From Geotalea toluenoxydans JCM 15764 (GTDB lineage Bacteria > Desulfobacterota > Desulfuromonadia > Geobacterales > Geobacteraceae): 64,000 bases of DNA. A program made the position numbers and the translations under genes. Every line of letters starts with the position of its first letter. Position 1 is the stretch's first letter. Shown piece after piece: positions 1 to 8,388 of this stretch. Under the pieces are notes generated by a model. It searched no databases and was not told the DNA's origin. It worked only from the letters and a program-made list of their open reading frames with translations. Location: positions 171,432 through 235,431 of the forward strand of contig NZ_BBCJ01000001.1 in NCBI RefSeq assembly GCF_001311985.1, given 5' to 3'.

Positions 1-1823
1 ATATCCGCTCTCTGCGTCCTAGCGCTGGCGTACCGTTACTACTCGGCCTTCATTGCCGCGAAGGTGTTGATGCTGGACGACCGCAACGTGACGCCCGCCG
101 TTACCTGCAATGACGGCAAGGACTATGTGCCGACCAACAAATGGGTTGTTTTTGGCCATCACTTTGCGGCCATTGCGGGAGCCGGGCCGCTGATCGGTCC
201 CACGCTGGCAGCCCAGTATGGTTGGGGGCCCGGATTCTTCTGGATTCTGCTGGGATCTGTTTTTGCCGGCTGCGTCCATGACATGGTCATCCTCTTTGCC
301 TCGATCCGCCACCAGGGGCAGTCCCTGTCGGTGATCGCGAAAAAGGATGTGAGCAGGCTGACCGGTATTACCACCGCCTTCGTTACCCTGTTTATCATCA
401 TCGTTGCCCTGGCCGGGCTGGCCGTGGCCGTTGCCAATGCCCTTTACAACAACCCCTGGGGTGTGTTCACCATCGGCATGACCATTCCCATAGCCATGGT
501 GGTGGGTCTCTACATGTTCAAGTTCAGGCCGGGAGCAATCCTGTCGGGGACGGTCTTCGGCGTGATCGCCGTCCTTGCCGCCGTCTATTTCGGGGCGCCC
601 CTTGCCCAATCCTCCATCGCCCCATGGTTCACCTTCAGCAAGGAGAGCCTTTCCATCATCCTGCCGGTCTACGGTTTCTGTGCCGCGGCTCTGCCCGTAT
701 GGCTTTTGCTGGCGCCGCGGGATTATCTCAGCACCTACATGAAGATCGCAGTTATCGGCGGGTTGGCACTGGGGCTTCTCTTCGTCAACCCGACTGTGCA
801 GATGCCCTTTGTCACCCGGTTCATCAGCGGCAACGGACCGATCATCCCCGGACCGGTCTGGCCCTACGTTTTCATTACCATCGCCTGCGGCGCCATTTCC
901 GGGTTCCATGCCCTGATCGGGTCCGGCACCACCCCGAAAATGCTGGAAAAGGAAACAGAGGTACGCATGGTGTCCTACGGCGCCATGCTGACCGAAGCCT
1001 TTATCGGCCTGATGGCGCTCCTTGCTGCGGTGACACTGGTGCCTAACGATTACTTTGCCATCAACACATCGTCCGCTGTCTTTGCCAAACTCAACATGCC
1101 GGTCAAGAACCTGCCCGAGTTGTGCAGCCTGGTGGGGCTCGACGTGGCCCACCGCCCCGGCGGGGCCATCTCTCTGGCGGTCAGTACTGCGTACATCTTC
1201 TCCAATATCGGCGATGGGCTGCAGCATACCATGAAGTACTGGTTCCAGTTCATAATCATGTTTGAAGCGCTCTTCATTCTGACTACGATCGACGCGGGAA
1301 CCCGGGTGGCGCGGTACATCCTGCAGGATATCCTGGGGCATCTCCATGCCCCGTTCAAACAGACCAACTGGCTGCCGGGAGTCATCCTGACCAGCGGTGC
1401 AGTCTCATTTGCCTGGGGGTATATCCTCTATACCGGCGATGTATCCTCCATCTGGCCCATGTTCGGGGTAACTAACCAGACGCTGGCAGCCCTGGCGCTG
1501 GCCATCGGCACGACGATCATCCTCCGTATTTCGGCCAAAAAGAAGTACGCCCTCATCACGCGCTGCCCTGTGCCTTCATCACGGTGACGACCTTTGCAGC
1601 AGGGTTAATGAACATCAAGCTCTACCTGGCGAAAGGGATGATGCTCAATACCGTTCTCAGCATCGTCATCATTGCTCTGGTGACAGTCATCATCGTGGAA
1701 AACGTCCGGGTCTGGCTGACGCTTCTCAGGACGGCTAAGCCGGTCGGCATGAATGACGAGCGGGAGAAAATATACTGCCCCCTCGTTTCCCCTCACGCAC
1801 CTGATGATCTGCCCCTTGCGTGA
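1..1823 (+). CDS. cstA: Carbon starvation protein CstA (5' end cut off, frameshifted)
   Basis: CstA-family inner-membrane transporter, known in enterobacteria for peptide or pyruvate uptake during starvation. The reading frame is already open at base 1, so the N-terminus lies outside the window. The visible part has many hydrophobic helices and CstA-typical stretches such as GPLIGPTLAAQ, the FHALIGSGTTPK segment and FSNIGDGLQ. The frame ends early at 1587; inserting one C near 1559 (ACGCG to ACCGCG) restores ITALPCAFITVTTF and joins it to the last helix, which runs to 1823. Only one base is missing, so the gene is probably intact in the organism. Family call is firm; substrate is not known from sequence. 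Confidence 0.93.
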
Positions 1824-1936
1824 GAAAAAGGCACTATACAAGGTGTCGCCCCTTCGGTTGGTCGTCGAACCACATGAATAGGTAATTTTTCTGAATTATC
1901 GGCACCGTGGTTTCTCCCTGCTGTGTCCCAGGGGCA

Positions 1937-2475
1937 TCACTTCTTCCGGGTGTAAGTACCTCCATCATCTTCTCTTCTTTGCCACTTTTGCCGGTGCTGT
2001 ACATTTCCATGGCCAAAGTATCGTTATCCACGATCCTTGTCACGGAACGCCACTCCATGGGACCTTGGATAGGGTCGTCGTATCTGCTTACCTGGGTGAT
2101 ACTTCTTTCATCCGCGCCCATATCTCCTTCAAATAAGTAGATGCCGGTGCCCATGGTATCCATCCAGGTAGAGACAAACTTTTTGGTGTTGTTGTCGTAC
2201 CCCATGAAGCCGATGCCGTTGAATGGACTACCCATCATGTCGCCGCTGAACTCCTGCTGTAAAAAACGTCCATCGAGAACCATTTTCTGTTCGCAGGCGC
2301 CAGTGGTTTCCGTGGGAGGCTTGTCAGGTTCCATCCACGACTTCATCCTGGCATTCCAGCTTCCCGCCATCCTGGACAACAGCCTGTGGGGAGCGCCTGG
2401 CGTTGCCAGCTTCTTGTACGCTTCCATCATCGCCTGCATATCCATCTTGCCTTCTTGTCTCTCTTCTGCGGCCAT
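1937..2475 (-). CDS. DUF1579 family protein (frameshift near the C-terminus)
   Basis: Soluble DUF1579 protein of unknown function. Visible features include a WNARMKSWMEPDKPP stretch near the N-terminus, GFMGYDN and FVSTWMDTMGTGIYLFEG in the middle. As read, the frame runs on to 1834 with an unrelated tail. Adding one base near 1957 gives a terminus EVTYTRKK followed by a stop at 1937, which is how this family normally ends, so 1937 is taken as the true end. The start is ATG at 2475, preceded on the minus strand by GGGAGGT. It stands alone, convergent with cstA. Confidence 0.85.
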
Positions 2476-2798
2476 GAGATACCTCCCTGTAGAGTATTCA
2501 CCCGAGGCCGCCGCCGGGCAGCGGTCTGGTGAATGGGCTTATCAGCAATGGGTTCTTAATCAAAGTCTATCGAAAAAGGATTGTGGCACAAGGGAACCGG
2601 CAAGAGGGGATTCTGATTAAATAATTATAGTGTTAATGTCGTTGAATCCACTCTGCACTTGCCTTATATTTCCATAAACTTAATTAAGATAACCATATAC
2701 TGCCACTATTTCAGAATTCCTGGTAGTTGCGCAAAAGAAAAGGTACTCCTCCTGTCAAGTATCCCTGTGTCTATCCAAAAAACAAAAGAAGGGGCGTC
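2476..2798. other. Intergenic region between divergent genes
   Basis: About 320 bases separate the DUF1579 start (minus) from the cytochrome fusion start (plus). The part after 2620 is AT-rich and should carry the promoter of the rightward gene; TTGCCT near 2660 is a possible -35, but no good -10 follows. In-frame codons upstream of 2799 are not family-like, so the start was moved to ATG 2799. No RNA gene or repeat seen. Confidence 0.4.
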
Positions 2799-3724
2799 AT
2801 GTTTAAAAATGTTTATAAGCTTTTAGCAGGTGCATTTTTAGTTGTGACATTCATATTGTGTTCGTCGCAGCGTGCCAGCGCGACCGAAGAGTATGCCAAA
2901 GAGACCGGTCAGACGTGTGCGTCCTGCCACCTTGACCCGGCCGGCGGCGGCGAACTTACACCGGCAGGCAGGGCATTCGCTGCTTCACATTCCCCTGAGA
3001 CACATAGCTTCAAGACAGGCATTGCCCCCAGAGTATTCCGCCTTCTGATCGGCTACATCCACTTCTTGACCGCCATTTTCTGGTTCGGAACGATCCTCTA
3101 TGTGCATCTGGTCCTCAAACCGGCATATGCAGCCAGCGGTCTGCCGCGCGGCGAGTTGCGTGTTGGAATTTTCTCCATGGCCATCATGGGGATGACAGGC
3201 GCAATACTTACATTTTACCGGTTTAACGCCCTCGACACCCTGCTTCATACCCGCTTCGGAATTCTCCTTCTCATGAAGGTTTCCCTCTATTTGGTCATGG
3301 TTATTTCTGCCGTGATCGTCATTACCGTAATCGGCCCGCGTCTCAGGGCGAAAAGGAAGGAACCGGTATCTGTTGTCGAAGCAGGTGATTTAACACCGGA
3401 GGGACTGGCACACTGTGACGGGAAAGAAGGGCGCCTGCATATTTTGCCTTTGAAGGTAACATCTATGACGCATCTGGAAGCCGTTTGTGGAAACAGGGGC
3501 TGCACATGGGTCGACACCAGGCTGGAGCCGACTTGACAGAAGCCCTTAAACTTGCTCCCCATGGACAGGATAAAGTATCGGCAATGAGGGCGGTTGGTTT
3601 ACTTCTTGCCGCTGAACCCAAAAGAATGGCACTGCACGAAAGAGTTTTCTACTTCATGGCATACATGAATCTTTCCATCGTTCTCATAATCATTCTGATT
3701 CTTTCTCTCTGGCGTTGGGCATAA
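2799..3724 (+). CDS. Membrane protein fusing a CxxCH haem site, CopD-like helices and a cytochrome b5-like domain (frameshifted)
   Basis: Predicted membrane haem protein of about 308 residues. After a signal-like helix (VYKLLAGAFLVVTFIL) comes a CASCH motif, which fits one covalent haem c, then several helices resembling CopD-type membrane proteins (GYIHFLTAIFWFGTILYVHLVL onward in two pieces). The frame then breaks near 3434; restoring one C (CGCCTG to CGCCCTG) opens the PAYFAFEGNIYDASGS and HMGRHQAG segments, typical of cytochrome b5-like haem/steroid-binding domains, and a final helix ending at 3724. ATG 2799 was chosen over upstream codons because it begins the signal sequence. Likely role: electron transfer in the cell envelope; partner unknown. 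Confidence 0.75.
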
Positions 3725-3805
3725 TTGCAGTGCCGATGATGATGTGGATGCTATCAAGGACACCACAGAGATCGTACGAAAGGCTTTCCCTTTCCTTTTT
3801 AACTC

Positions 3806-5167
3806 CTACCGCTCTCTGCTCCGCCGCCGACCGAGCTTGGGGGCGGGGCGCTCGATGGCGGCCTTATTCCGGCCGAGAGATGAGGCCTTCGACGAAGCTT
3901 TCGCCTGCTTCGCCGGAGCTTTCGCCTGCTTCGCCGGAGCCTTCGCCTGCTTCGCCGGTCTTGCCTCTCTCTTCCTGGCCTTTGACGGGCCGTTGTCCGG
4001 CTTGATTTTGTTGGCGCCACTCCGTTTGACTGCATACTGGGGGAATTCCGCCAGCTCTTTCAGCGGAATGTTAAATTTAAGCAGCTTTTCTATCGCCTTC
4101 AGCAGCGGCTGTTCTTCATGGCTCACCAGCGAGAGGGCAACCCCGTCCTTTCCGGCACGGCCGGTACGACCGATGCGATGGACATAGTCTTCGGGAACCT
4201 GTGGGAGGTCGTAATTCACCACATGGGGCAGGTGCTCGATGTCCAGTCCCCGTGCTGCCACATCGGTTGCCACCAGCACGCGAAATTCACCGCGCTTGAA
4301 CTCGGCCAGGGTGCGATTCCGAATAGACTGGCTCTTGTTGCTGTGGATTGCGGCAGCTTTGATCCCATCGTAAAGCAGCTCTTCAGTCAGTTTATCGGCG
4401 CCGTAGCGGGTGCGGGCGAAGACCAGCACCTGGCTCCATTTCCCCCTGCTGATCAAGAACGAAAGCATTTCCCGCTTGCGGCTCTTTTCAACCTGGTAGA
4501 CTGCCTGGGTCACTGCGTCAGCGGTGATACTGCGGCGTGCTACTTCTATGTGCCGCGGCTTGTTGAGCAGGTCGTCTGCAAGCTGCTTGATGCTCTGGGA
4601 ATAGGTCGCCGAAAAGAGCAGCGTCTGGCGCTTTTCGGGCAGGTACTCCGCCACTTTCTGGATATCATCTATAAAACCCAGATCGAGCATCCGGTCGGCC
4701 TCGTCAAGGACCAGAAACTTGATCCGGGAAAGGTTCACCGTCCCCCGTTCCGCGTGATCCAGCAGCCGCCCGGGCGTGGCGACGACAATATCGACTCCTC
4801 GGTGCAGCCGCTCGATCTGGGCCTGAATATTTACCCCGCCATAGATCATGGTGGAGCGAAGCGACAGGCGCCGGGCGTAGTTGTTCATCTGTTCGCTGAC
4901 CTGGGCTGCCAGCTCGCGGGTAGGAACCAGAACCAGGGCGCGTGGCCGACGACGCTTTTCCGGGGGAATGTTTTCGCCCAGCATCTGTACGATCGGCAAG
5001 GCAAAGGCTGCTGTCTTGCCGGTGCCGGTCTGGGCGCCGGCAAGCAGGTCGCATCCCTCAAAGATAACCGGGATCGCTTGTGTCTGGATGGGGGTCGGCA
5101 TGGTGTACCCCTGGCTGGCAATGGCACTCAACAGTTCGACGCGCAGGCCGAGAGGATCAAAGGACAT
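3806..5167 (-). CDS. rhlE: DEAD-box ATP-dependent RNA helicase, RhlE type
   Basis: Intact 453-residue helicase that unwinds RNA duplexes during ribosome assembly or RNA decay. Motifs appear in order: upstream Gln motif ([11 protein letters not shown]), Walker [23 protein letters not shown] (VLDEADRML), SAT (LFSATYS), then in the second RecA domain [20 protein letters not shown] and HRIGRTGR. The tail is a basic low-complexity extension with AKQAKAP repeats, probably RNA-binding. ATG 5167 begins MSFDPLGL, the usual RhlE start; the longer reading frame upstream runs through a leader hairpin and is not coding. Possibly controlled by the terminator-like leader described separately. Confidence 0.95.
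   Translation of the reverse strand: MSFDPLGLRVELLSAIASQGYTMPTPIQTQAIPVIFEGCDLLAGAQTGTGKTAAFALPIVQMLGENIPPEKRRRPRALVLVPTRELAAQVSEQMNNYARRLSLRSTMIYGGVNIQAQIERLHRGVDIVVATPGRLLDHAERGTVNLSRIKFLVLDEADRMLDLGFIDDIQKVAEYLPEKRQTLLFSATYSQSIKQLADDLLNKPRHIEVARRSITADAVTQAVYQVEKSRKREMLSFLISRGKWSQVLVFARTRYGADKLTEELLYDGIKAAAIHSNKSQSIRNRTLAEFKRGEFRVLVATDVAARGLDIEHLPHVVNYDLPQVPEDYVHRIGRTGRAGKDGVALSLVSHEEQPLLKAIEKLLKFNIPLKELAEFPQYAVKRSGANKIKPDNGPSKARKREARPAKQAKAPAKQAKAPAKQAKASSKASSLGRNKAAIERPAPKLGRRRSRER
3899..3961. repeat. Three tandem 21-bp units inside the helicase tail
   Basis: Three copies of a 21-base unit, the first two identical (TTTCGCCTGCTTCGCCGGAGC, split here only as a short motif) and the third with three or four changes, starting at 3899, 3920 and 3941. 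Each unit encodes seven residues, AKQAKAP on the minus strand, so copy changes keep the helicase in frame. Repeat number is likely to vary between relatives. Confidence 0.85.
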
Positions 5168-5206
5168 GTATCGTACTCCTGAATGTAAGCGTGGCAGCTT
5201 GACTGG

Positions 5207-5238
5207 GAAAACAAAAACCACAGGCAGAACCTGTGGTT
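5207..5238 (-). terminator. Terminator-like hairpin in the rhlE leader (possible attenuator)
   Basis: On the minus strand a perfect 9-bp stem (AACCACAGG with CCTGTGGTT, loop of five bases) is followed directly by TTTTTGTTTT, the form of a Rho-independent terminator. It lies about 40 bases before the rhlE ATG with no minus-strand gene immediately upstream (the nearest ends at 5817 with a plus-strand gene between). It may therefore attenuate rhlE itself. Confidence 0.6.
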
Positions 5239-5363
5239 CGAAAGTATTTCATGTATAGCACGTCATCCCTGTGGCGACAATGTCTTTCATGGCCAGATCT
5301 GTTTGGGTGGGTTTGAATTCATCCAGCCACAGTGGTATCCTCTTTTCAGGTATCGAGGTGACA

Positions 5364-5717
5364 ATGAACGGCATCATTTTCGTTTACAACGCCGACAGCG
5401 GCCTTTTCAACACCCTCACCGACATTGCCCACAAGGTGTTTTCACCAGAAACCTATTCATGCAACCTCTGCGCAATTACCCACGGCAACTTCGGCATGCG
5501 ACAGGAGTGGAAGGATTTCCTGGAGACGCTGGAGATATCCATGCAGTTTCTCCACCGCGACGAGTTCCATGAGCGTTACGGGATGCAGGGACTGGCGCTG
5601 CCGGCGGTGCTGGTGCAGGAAGGGGGACAGCTTCGCCTGCTTGTTTCGGCAGACGAAATCGGCCGATGTGCCGATATGGCGGATCTGAAGGGGCTGTTGC
5701 AGGAAAAATTGAAGTAG
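5364..5717 (+). CDS. Conserved hypothetical protein, 117 residues
   Basis: Small soluble protein with no signal or membrane segment, starting at ATG 5364 after GAGGTG. It begins with a strand-like NGIIFVYNAD, then a CNLC pair in ETYSCNLCAITHG and a C-terminal part rich in Leu and acidic residues. The CxxC and the alternating strand/helix pattern would suit a thioredoxin-like fold, but the catalytic surroundings are not typical, so no function is assigned. It stands alone between divergent and convergent neighbours. Confidence 0.75.
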   Translation: MNGIIFVYNADSGLFNTLTDIAHKVFSPETYSCNLCAITHGNFGMRQEWKDFLETLEISMQFLHRDEFHERYGMQGLALPAVLVQEGGQLRLLVSADEIGRCADMADLKGLLQEKLK

Positions 5718-5736
5718 TACATGGTTGATTCGGGAG

Positions 5737-5780
5737 AGGACAGGCTGTCTTGTCTCAGGGTAAGAATGCAGCCTGTCCTT
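5737..5780. terminator. Hairpin between convergent genes
   Basis: An 11-bp perfect inverted repeat (AGGACAGGCTG at 5737 and CAGCCTGTCCT at 5769) separates the hypothetical gene ending at 5717 from the NlpC/P60 gene ending at 5817. No strong T run follows on either strand, so it is either a weak bidirectional terminator or an mRNA 3' end stabiliser. Confidence 0.5.
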
Positions 5781-5816
5781 TCAATATTGTGTGGCGCTAA
5801 ACCGGTGCGCTCAGCA

Positions 5817-6487
5817 TCAAATGTCCACCAGCTCCTTTTCCAACTCCTCCGTTCCCGCAACCTCCCAAAGGTTTCCCCCTCCATCTGACGGAATGCGGCG
5901 AGCTCCAAGGAAGCGGGAGAGGAAATAGGGGGTATCTACTCTGGAAATCATCACTCTCCCACCTTCGGAAGAGGCGTGAATCATCAGTCGTTGCCGATAT
6001 AGATCCCGACATGGGAAGGGAAGCCTGCATATGTACGGTAAAAGAGAAGGTCACCCTTCTGCAGCTCTCCGGGTGACACATCTTTCCCAAGTGCATATTG
6101 CTCTCGTGCCGTTCGCGGCAGCGACAGACTTTGAGATGCAAATACCTTTCTCACGAAAGCGGAGCAATCGATACCGGCATAGCTGCTTCCTCCGAAACGG
6201 TACCTGATCCCGAGCAGACCGAAAGCCTTTTGCAGCACTGCATTTTCCTGAGGTTCCAATTCCGATACGAGATATTGTTCTTCCAAATGCAAGGGACGCT
6301 GACGGGAATCATTGTGTGAAATCTTTCTGGATGACTGCTTCATTTTGATGGCAACAGCTTTCTTCTTGCTGGCAGCTGCTACTTTTTTCTCCTTGATGCG
6401 GGCAGCTTCACTGTTGGACACGACAACCAGAAACGAAAAAACCATGAACAGGGAGAAGAGCAGAAGCAAGCGACGACGAATCGACAT
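5817..6487 (-). CDS. NlpC/P60 family cell-wall hydrolase (frameshifted before the third catalytic residue)
   Basis: Secreted peptidoglycan endopeptidase-type protein. The N-terminus is a signal peptide (LLLLFSLFMVFSFLVVV) followed by a Lys-rich spacer. The catalytic domain shows GIDCSAF (nucleophile Cys) and SHVGIYI (His). As read, it stops at 5984 just after IGND; adding one base near 5987 (GACTGATG to GACCTGATG) continues with LMIHASSEGG, supplying the third catalytic position, and ends at 5817. A GEMM-I riboswitch with its own terminator precedes the gene, so expression is probably set by a cyclic dinucleotide. Such control fits a role in envelope remodelling. Confidence 0.9.
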
Positions 6488-6564
6488 GGTGCAACACCTC
6501 CATTTGTTATTCCAGCGGCCAGAACTCTTTAATCACCTCCTTGCCCCGCTTTTCAATCCGCTGT

Positions 6565-6613
6565 AAAAAAGAAAGCCGGGTGCCGGAAATGTGATATTTC
6601 GGCAGCCCGGCTG
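6565..6613 (-). terminator. Rho-independent terminator serving as riboswitch expression platform
   Basis: Minus-strand hairpin: AGCCGGG pairs with CCCGGCT, and inside it TGCCGAAAT pairs with ATTTCCGGCA with one bulge. It is followed by TTTCTTTTTT. The 5' arm is also the 3' end of the aptamer, so ligand binding and terminator folding should compete. Confidence 0.85.
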
Positions 6614-6675
6614 TCTACTGGAGACCCATGGGTTTTCCGCCCCATCCTCGCGGATGGTTTAGTATTGTCGTCTAT
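6604..6675 (-). promoter_or_regulatory. GEMM-I cyclic dinucleotide riboswitch (resembles the Geobacter cGAMP class)
   Basis: Reading the minus strand: CACGATAGACGACAATACT, then AAACC-ATCC, a GCGA tetraloop, GGATGGGGCGGAAA, then a second stem opening with GGGTCTCC and closing with GAC, and AGCCGGGCTGCCGA. These are the conserved landmarks of GEMM-I: the AAACC strand, the GNRA-capped first helix, the GGAAA joint and the 3' GCCGGG/GCCGA strand. The A-rich segment before AAACC, in place of the G-rich one of the Vibrio c-di-GMP riboswitch, matches my memory of Geobacter members that sense 3',3'-cGAMP. Class is firm; ligand is inference. The target is the NlpC/P60 gene about 115 bases downstream. 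Confidence 0.85.
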
Positions 6676-6867
6676 CGTGAAAATTTTTAATCTATGTGCA
6701 AGATGAATTCCTTCTTTTTCGAATTACAGATAATCTACTGAGATTATTTAATTTATTTTCTGCCATTTTTCGGCCTGAGAAATTTTTGATAGACAAATAG
6801 CTACTTAATAGGTCCCATCTCTGACAAAAATTGTCACCAATGAGGAGTCATTAGGAGTGTTATCATC

Positions 6868-7606
6868 TTACATGCCTGCATGCCTGGGCTGCGCTTTTCT
6901 GCGACTCATGGCTACCGCGCCAATGGCGATGGCTCCGATACCCAGGGCAGTACGGACTGTCGGGGTCGGCATCCACTTCATGGCTGTGAGCATGGCCTTG
7001 GGCGGCTCATTCCTCTGGGGCGCCGATGCTGCATGGGCAGGCGCCCGCTCTGCATAGGGGGCGGCACCGGAGAATGCATCTATAATCGCCGGAACAAAAT
7101 CCATCAAGTCCTGTGGACCTCTGCTGGTGATAATGTTGCCGTCGCGGACCACGGCCTGATCGAGCCAGGTCGCCCCTGCATTTACCACGTCATCACGGAT
7201 ACCGGGCCACGAAGTTATGGTCCGCCCCCGCAGCATACCAGCCGAGGCCAACACCCACGCCCCATGACAAATGGTGGCAATGGGCTTGCCGGATACATCG
7301 AATGAATGGACGAACTCTCTGGCCTCGGCAGACTGGCGCAACAAGTCCGGGTTGATGAAGCCGCCGGGGATGAATATACTCGTAGTTCTTGGGATCGGCC
7401 TCTTGCACAGTCATGGTTACCTGAACCTTTCCGGCAGGCTCATGCATGTTCACACCTCTGATACGACCTGGCCTGAGCGAGATCACGTCTACTGTCGCCC
7501 CTGCCAGCCGTAGCGCTTTAAGGGGGACCTCCAGTTCCACCTTTTCAAAGCCATCTGCGGCAAGTAATGCGATGCGCTGGCCATCGAGCCTGGTGCTTTC
7601 GATCAT
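6868..7606 (-). CDS. DJ-1/PfpI family protein with a C-terminal hydrophobic tail (frameshifted)
   Basis: Member of the DJ-1/PfpI superfamily, related to intracellular protease/deglycase PfpI and YhbO. The N-terminal half shows LAADGFEKVEL and the C-terminal half has the nucleophile elbow ATICHGAW with the reactive Cys. The two halves are in different frames; two extra bases in the alternating TATAT stretch near 7376 join NYEYI to FIPGGFINPDLLRQS. After the PfpI domain come an Ala/Pro-rich linker and a tail helix (ALGIGAIAIGAVAM) followed by basic residues, which is unusual for the family and may anchor the protein to the membrane. Confidence 0.85.
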
Positions 7607-7748
7607 GGCAACCTCCTTTTGTGGATATCACTTTAATTTTCTTTCACCATTTGAGCATGTCAAGGGGATGCGGTTATATCTGCCCATCTTTAGCCCTTGC
7701 CGTCGGAACTAAGCGATGGCTGGAAATTCCTTTATTATTTCAGGGAAT

Positions 7749-7776
7749 TTGACAAATCCCATTACGACAGTATTAT
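7749..7776 (+). promoter_or_regulatory. Sigma-70 promoter for the DUF3015 gene
   Basis: TTGACA at 7749 and TATTAT at 7771 with a 16-base spacer, close to consensus. Transcription would begin near 7783, giving a leader of roughly 65 bases before the strong Shine-Dalgarno TAAGGAGG at 7838. Confidence 0.75.
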
Positions 7777-7849
7777 TTCCACTGACATTTCTGACCTGTT
7801 ATTCGCATCCCCCTTCGGGAGAGGGAATTTTACTTCTAAGGAGGCACAT

Positions 7850-8317
7850 ATGAAAAAGGTTCTGTTGTTATTGGCTTTAACCATTGCCCTGACAGGCAGT
7901 GCATTCGCAGGCCAGGCTACCCAGAACACCGGCTGCGGTCTGGGGACCTTGCTCTGGCAAAACAAGGCAGATAACTCCATCCTGTTCCAGGTATTCCAGG
8001 CTACCACAAACGGATCGTTCGGCAATCAGACCTTCGGCATTTCCTCCGGCACCTTGGACTGTCAGCAACCCTCCAAATTCGTCCAGAACGAGAAGCTCAT
8101 GCACTTTGTCCAGTCCAACATGGATAATCTGGCCAAAGATATGGCCATGGGGAAAGGTGAGACCTTGAACACCTTTGCCGAAATGCTCGGTGTCGCTCCC
8201 TGGCAGCAGGCTTCCTTCAATACAAAGGTCCAGGCCAACTTCGGCAGGATATTCACTTCTGAAAAAGTTGTCCTGGCAGAGGTGATCGACAATACCATCA
8301 CCGTCATGAACAACTGA
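7850..8317 (+). CDS. DUF3015 family secreted protein
   Basis: Intact 155-residue exported protein. ATG 7850 follows TAAGGAGG; a clear signal peptide (VLLLLALTIALTGSAFA) is cut before GQATQNTGCG. The mature part has the DUF3015 pattern: an early TGCGLG with Cys, a TFGISSGTLDC segment with a second Cys, likely a disulphide, and a helical C-terminal half. Function unknown. Strong promoter, strong ribosome site and own terminator suggest abundant expression. The next gene encodes a DUF4105 protein, a pairing I recall from other proteobacteria. Confidence 0.9.
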   Translation: MKKVLLLLALTIALTGSAFAGQATQNTGCGLGTLLWQNKADNSILFQVFQATTNGSFGNQTFGISSGTLDCQQPSKFVQNEKLMHFVQSNMDNLAKDMAMGKGETLNTFAEMLGVAPWQQASFNTKVQANFGRIFTSEKVVLAEVIDNTITVMNN

Positions 8318-8333
8318 CCAGCCAAATCAATTG

Positions 8334-8376
8334 AAGCAAAGGTAGACAGCATTTTGTCTACCTTTGCTTGTCTTAG
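8334..8376 (+). terminator. Rho-independent terminator after the DUF3015 gene
   Basis: Perfect 15-bp stem AAGCAAAGGTAGACA / TGTCTACCTTTGCTT with a six-base loop, followed by TGTCTT. It ends the short DUF3015 transcript, so the DUF4105 gene probably depends on readthrough or its own promoter. Confidence 0.85.
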
Positions 8377-8388
8377 CGGATACGAATA

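Noticed and set aside
19..1347. Long open frame (442 codons) on the minus strand opposite cstA
   Set aside because: Composition is Gly/Asp/His/Arg-rich with no family resemblance, and it mirrors the GC-rich codons of the real transporter gene.
4118..5182. 354-codon plus-strand frame opposite rhlE
   Set aside because: Antisense of a clearly coding helicase with all DEAD-box motifs; no independent signals.
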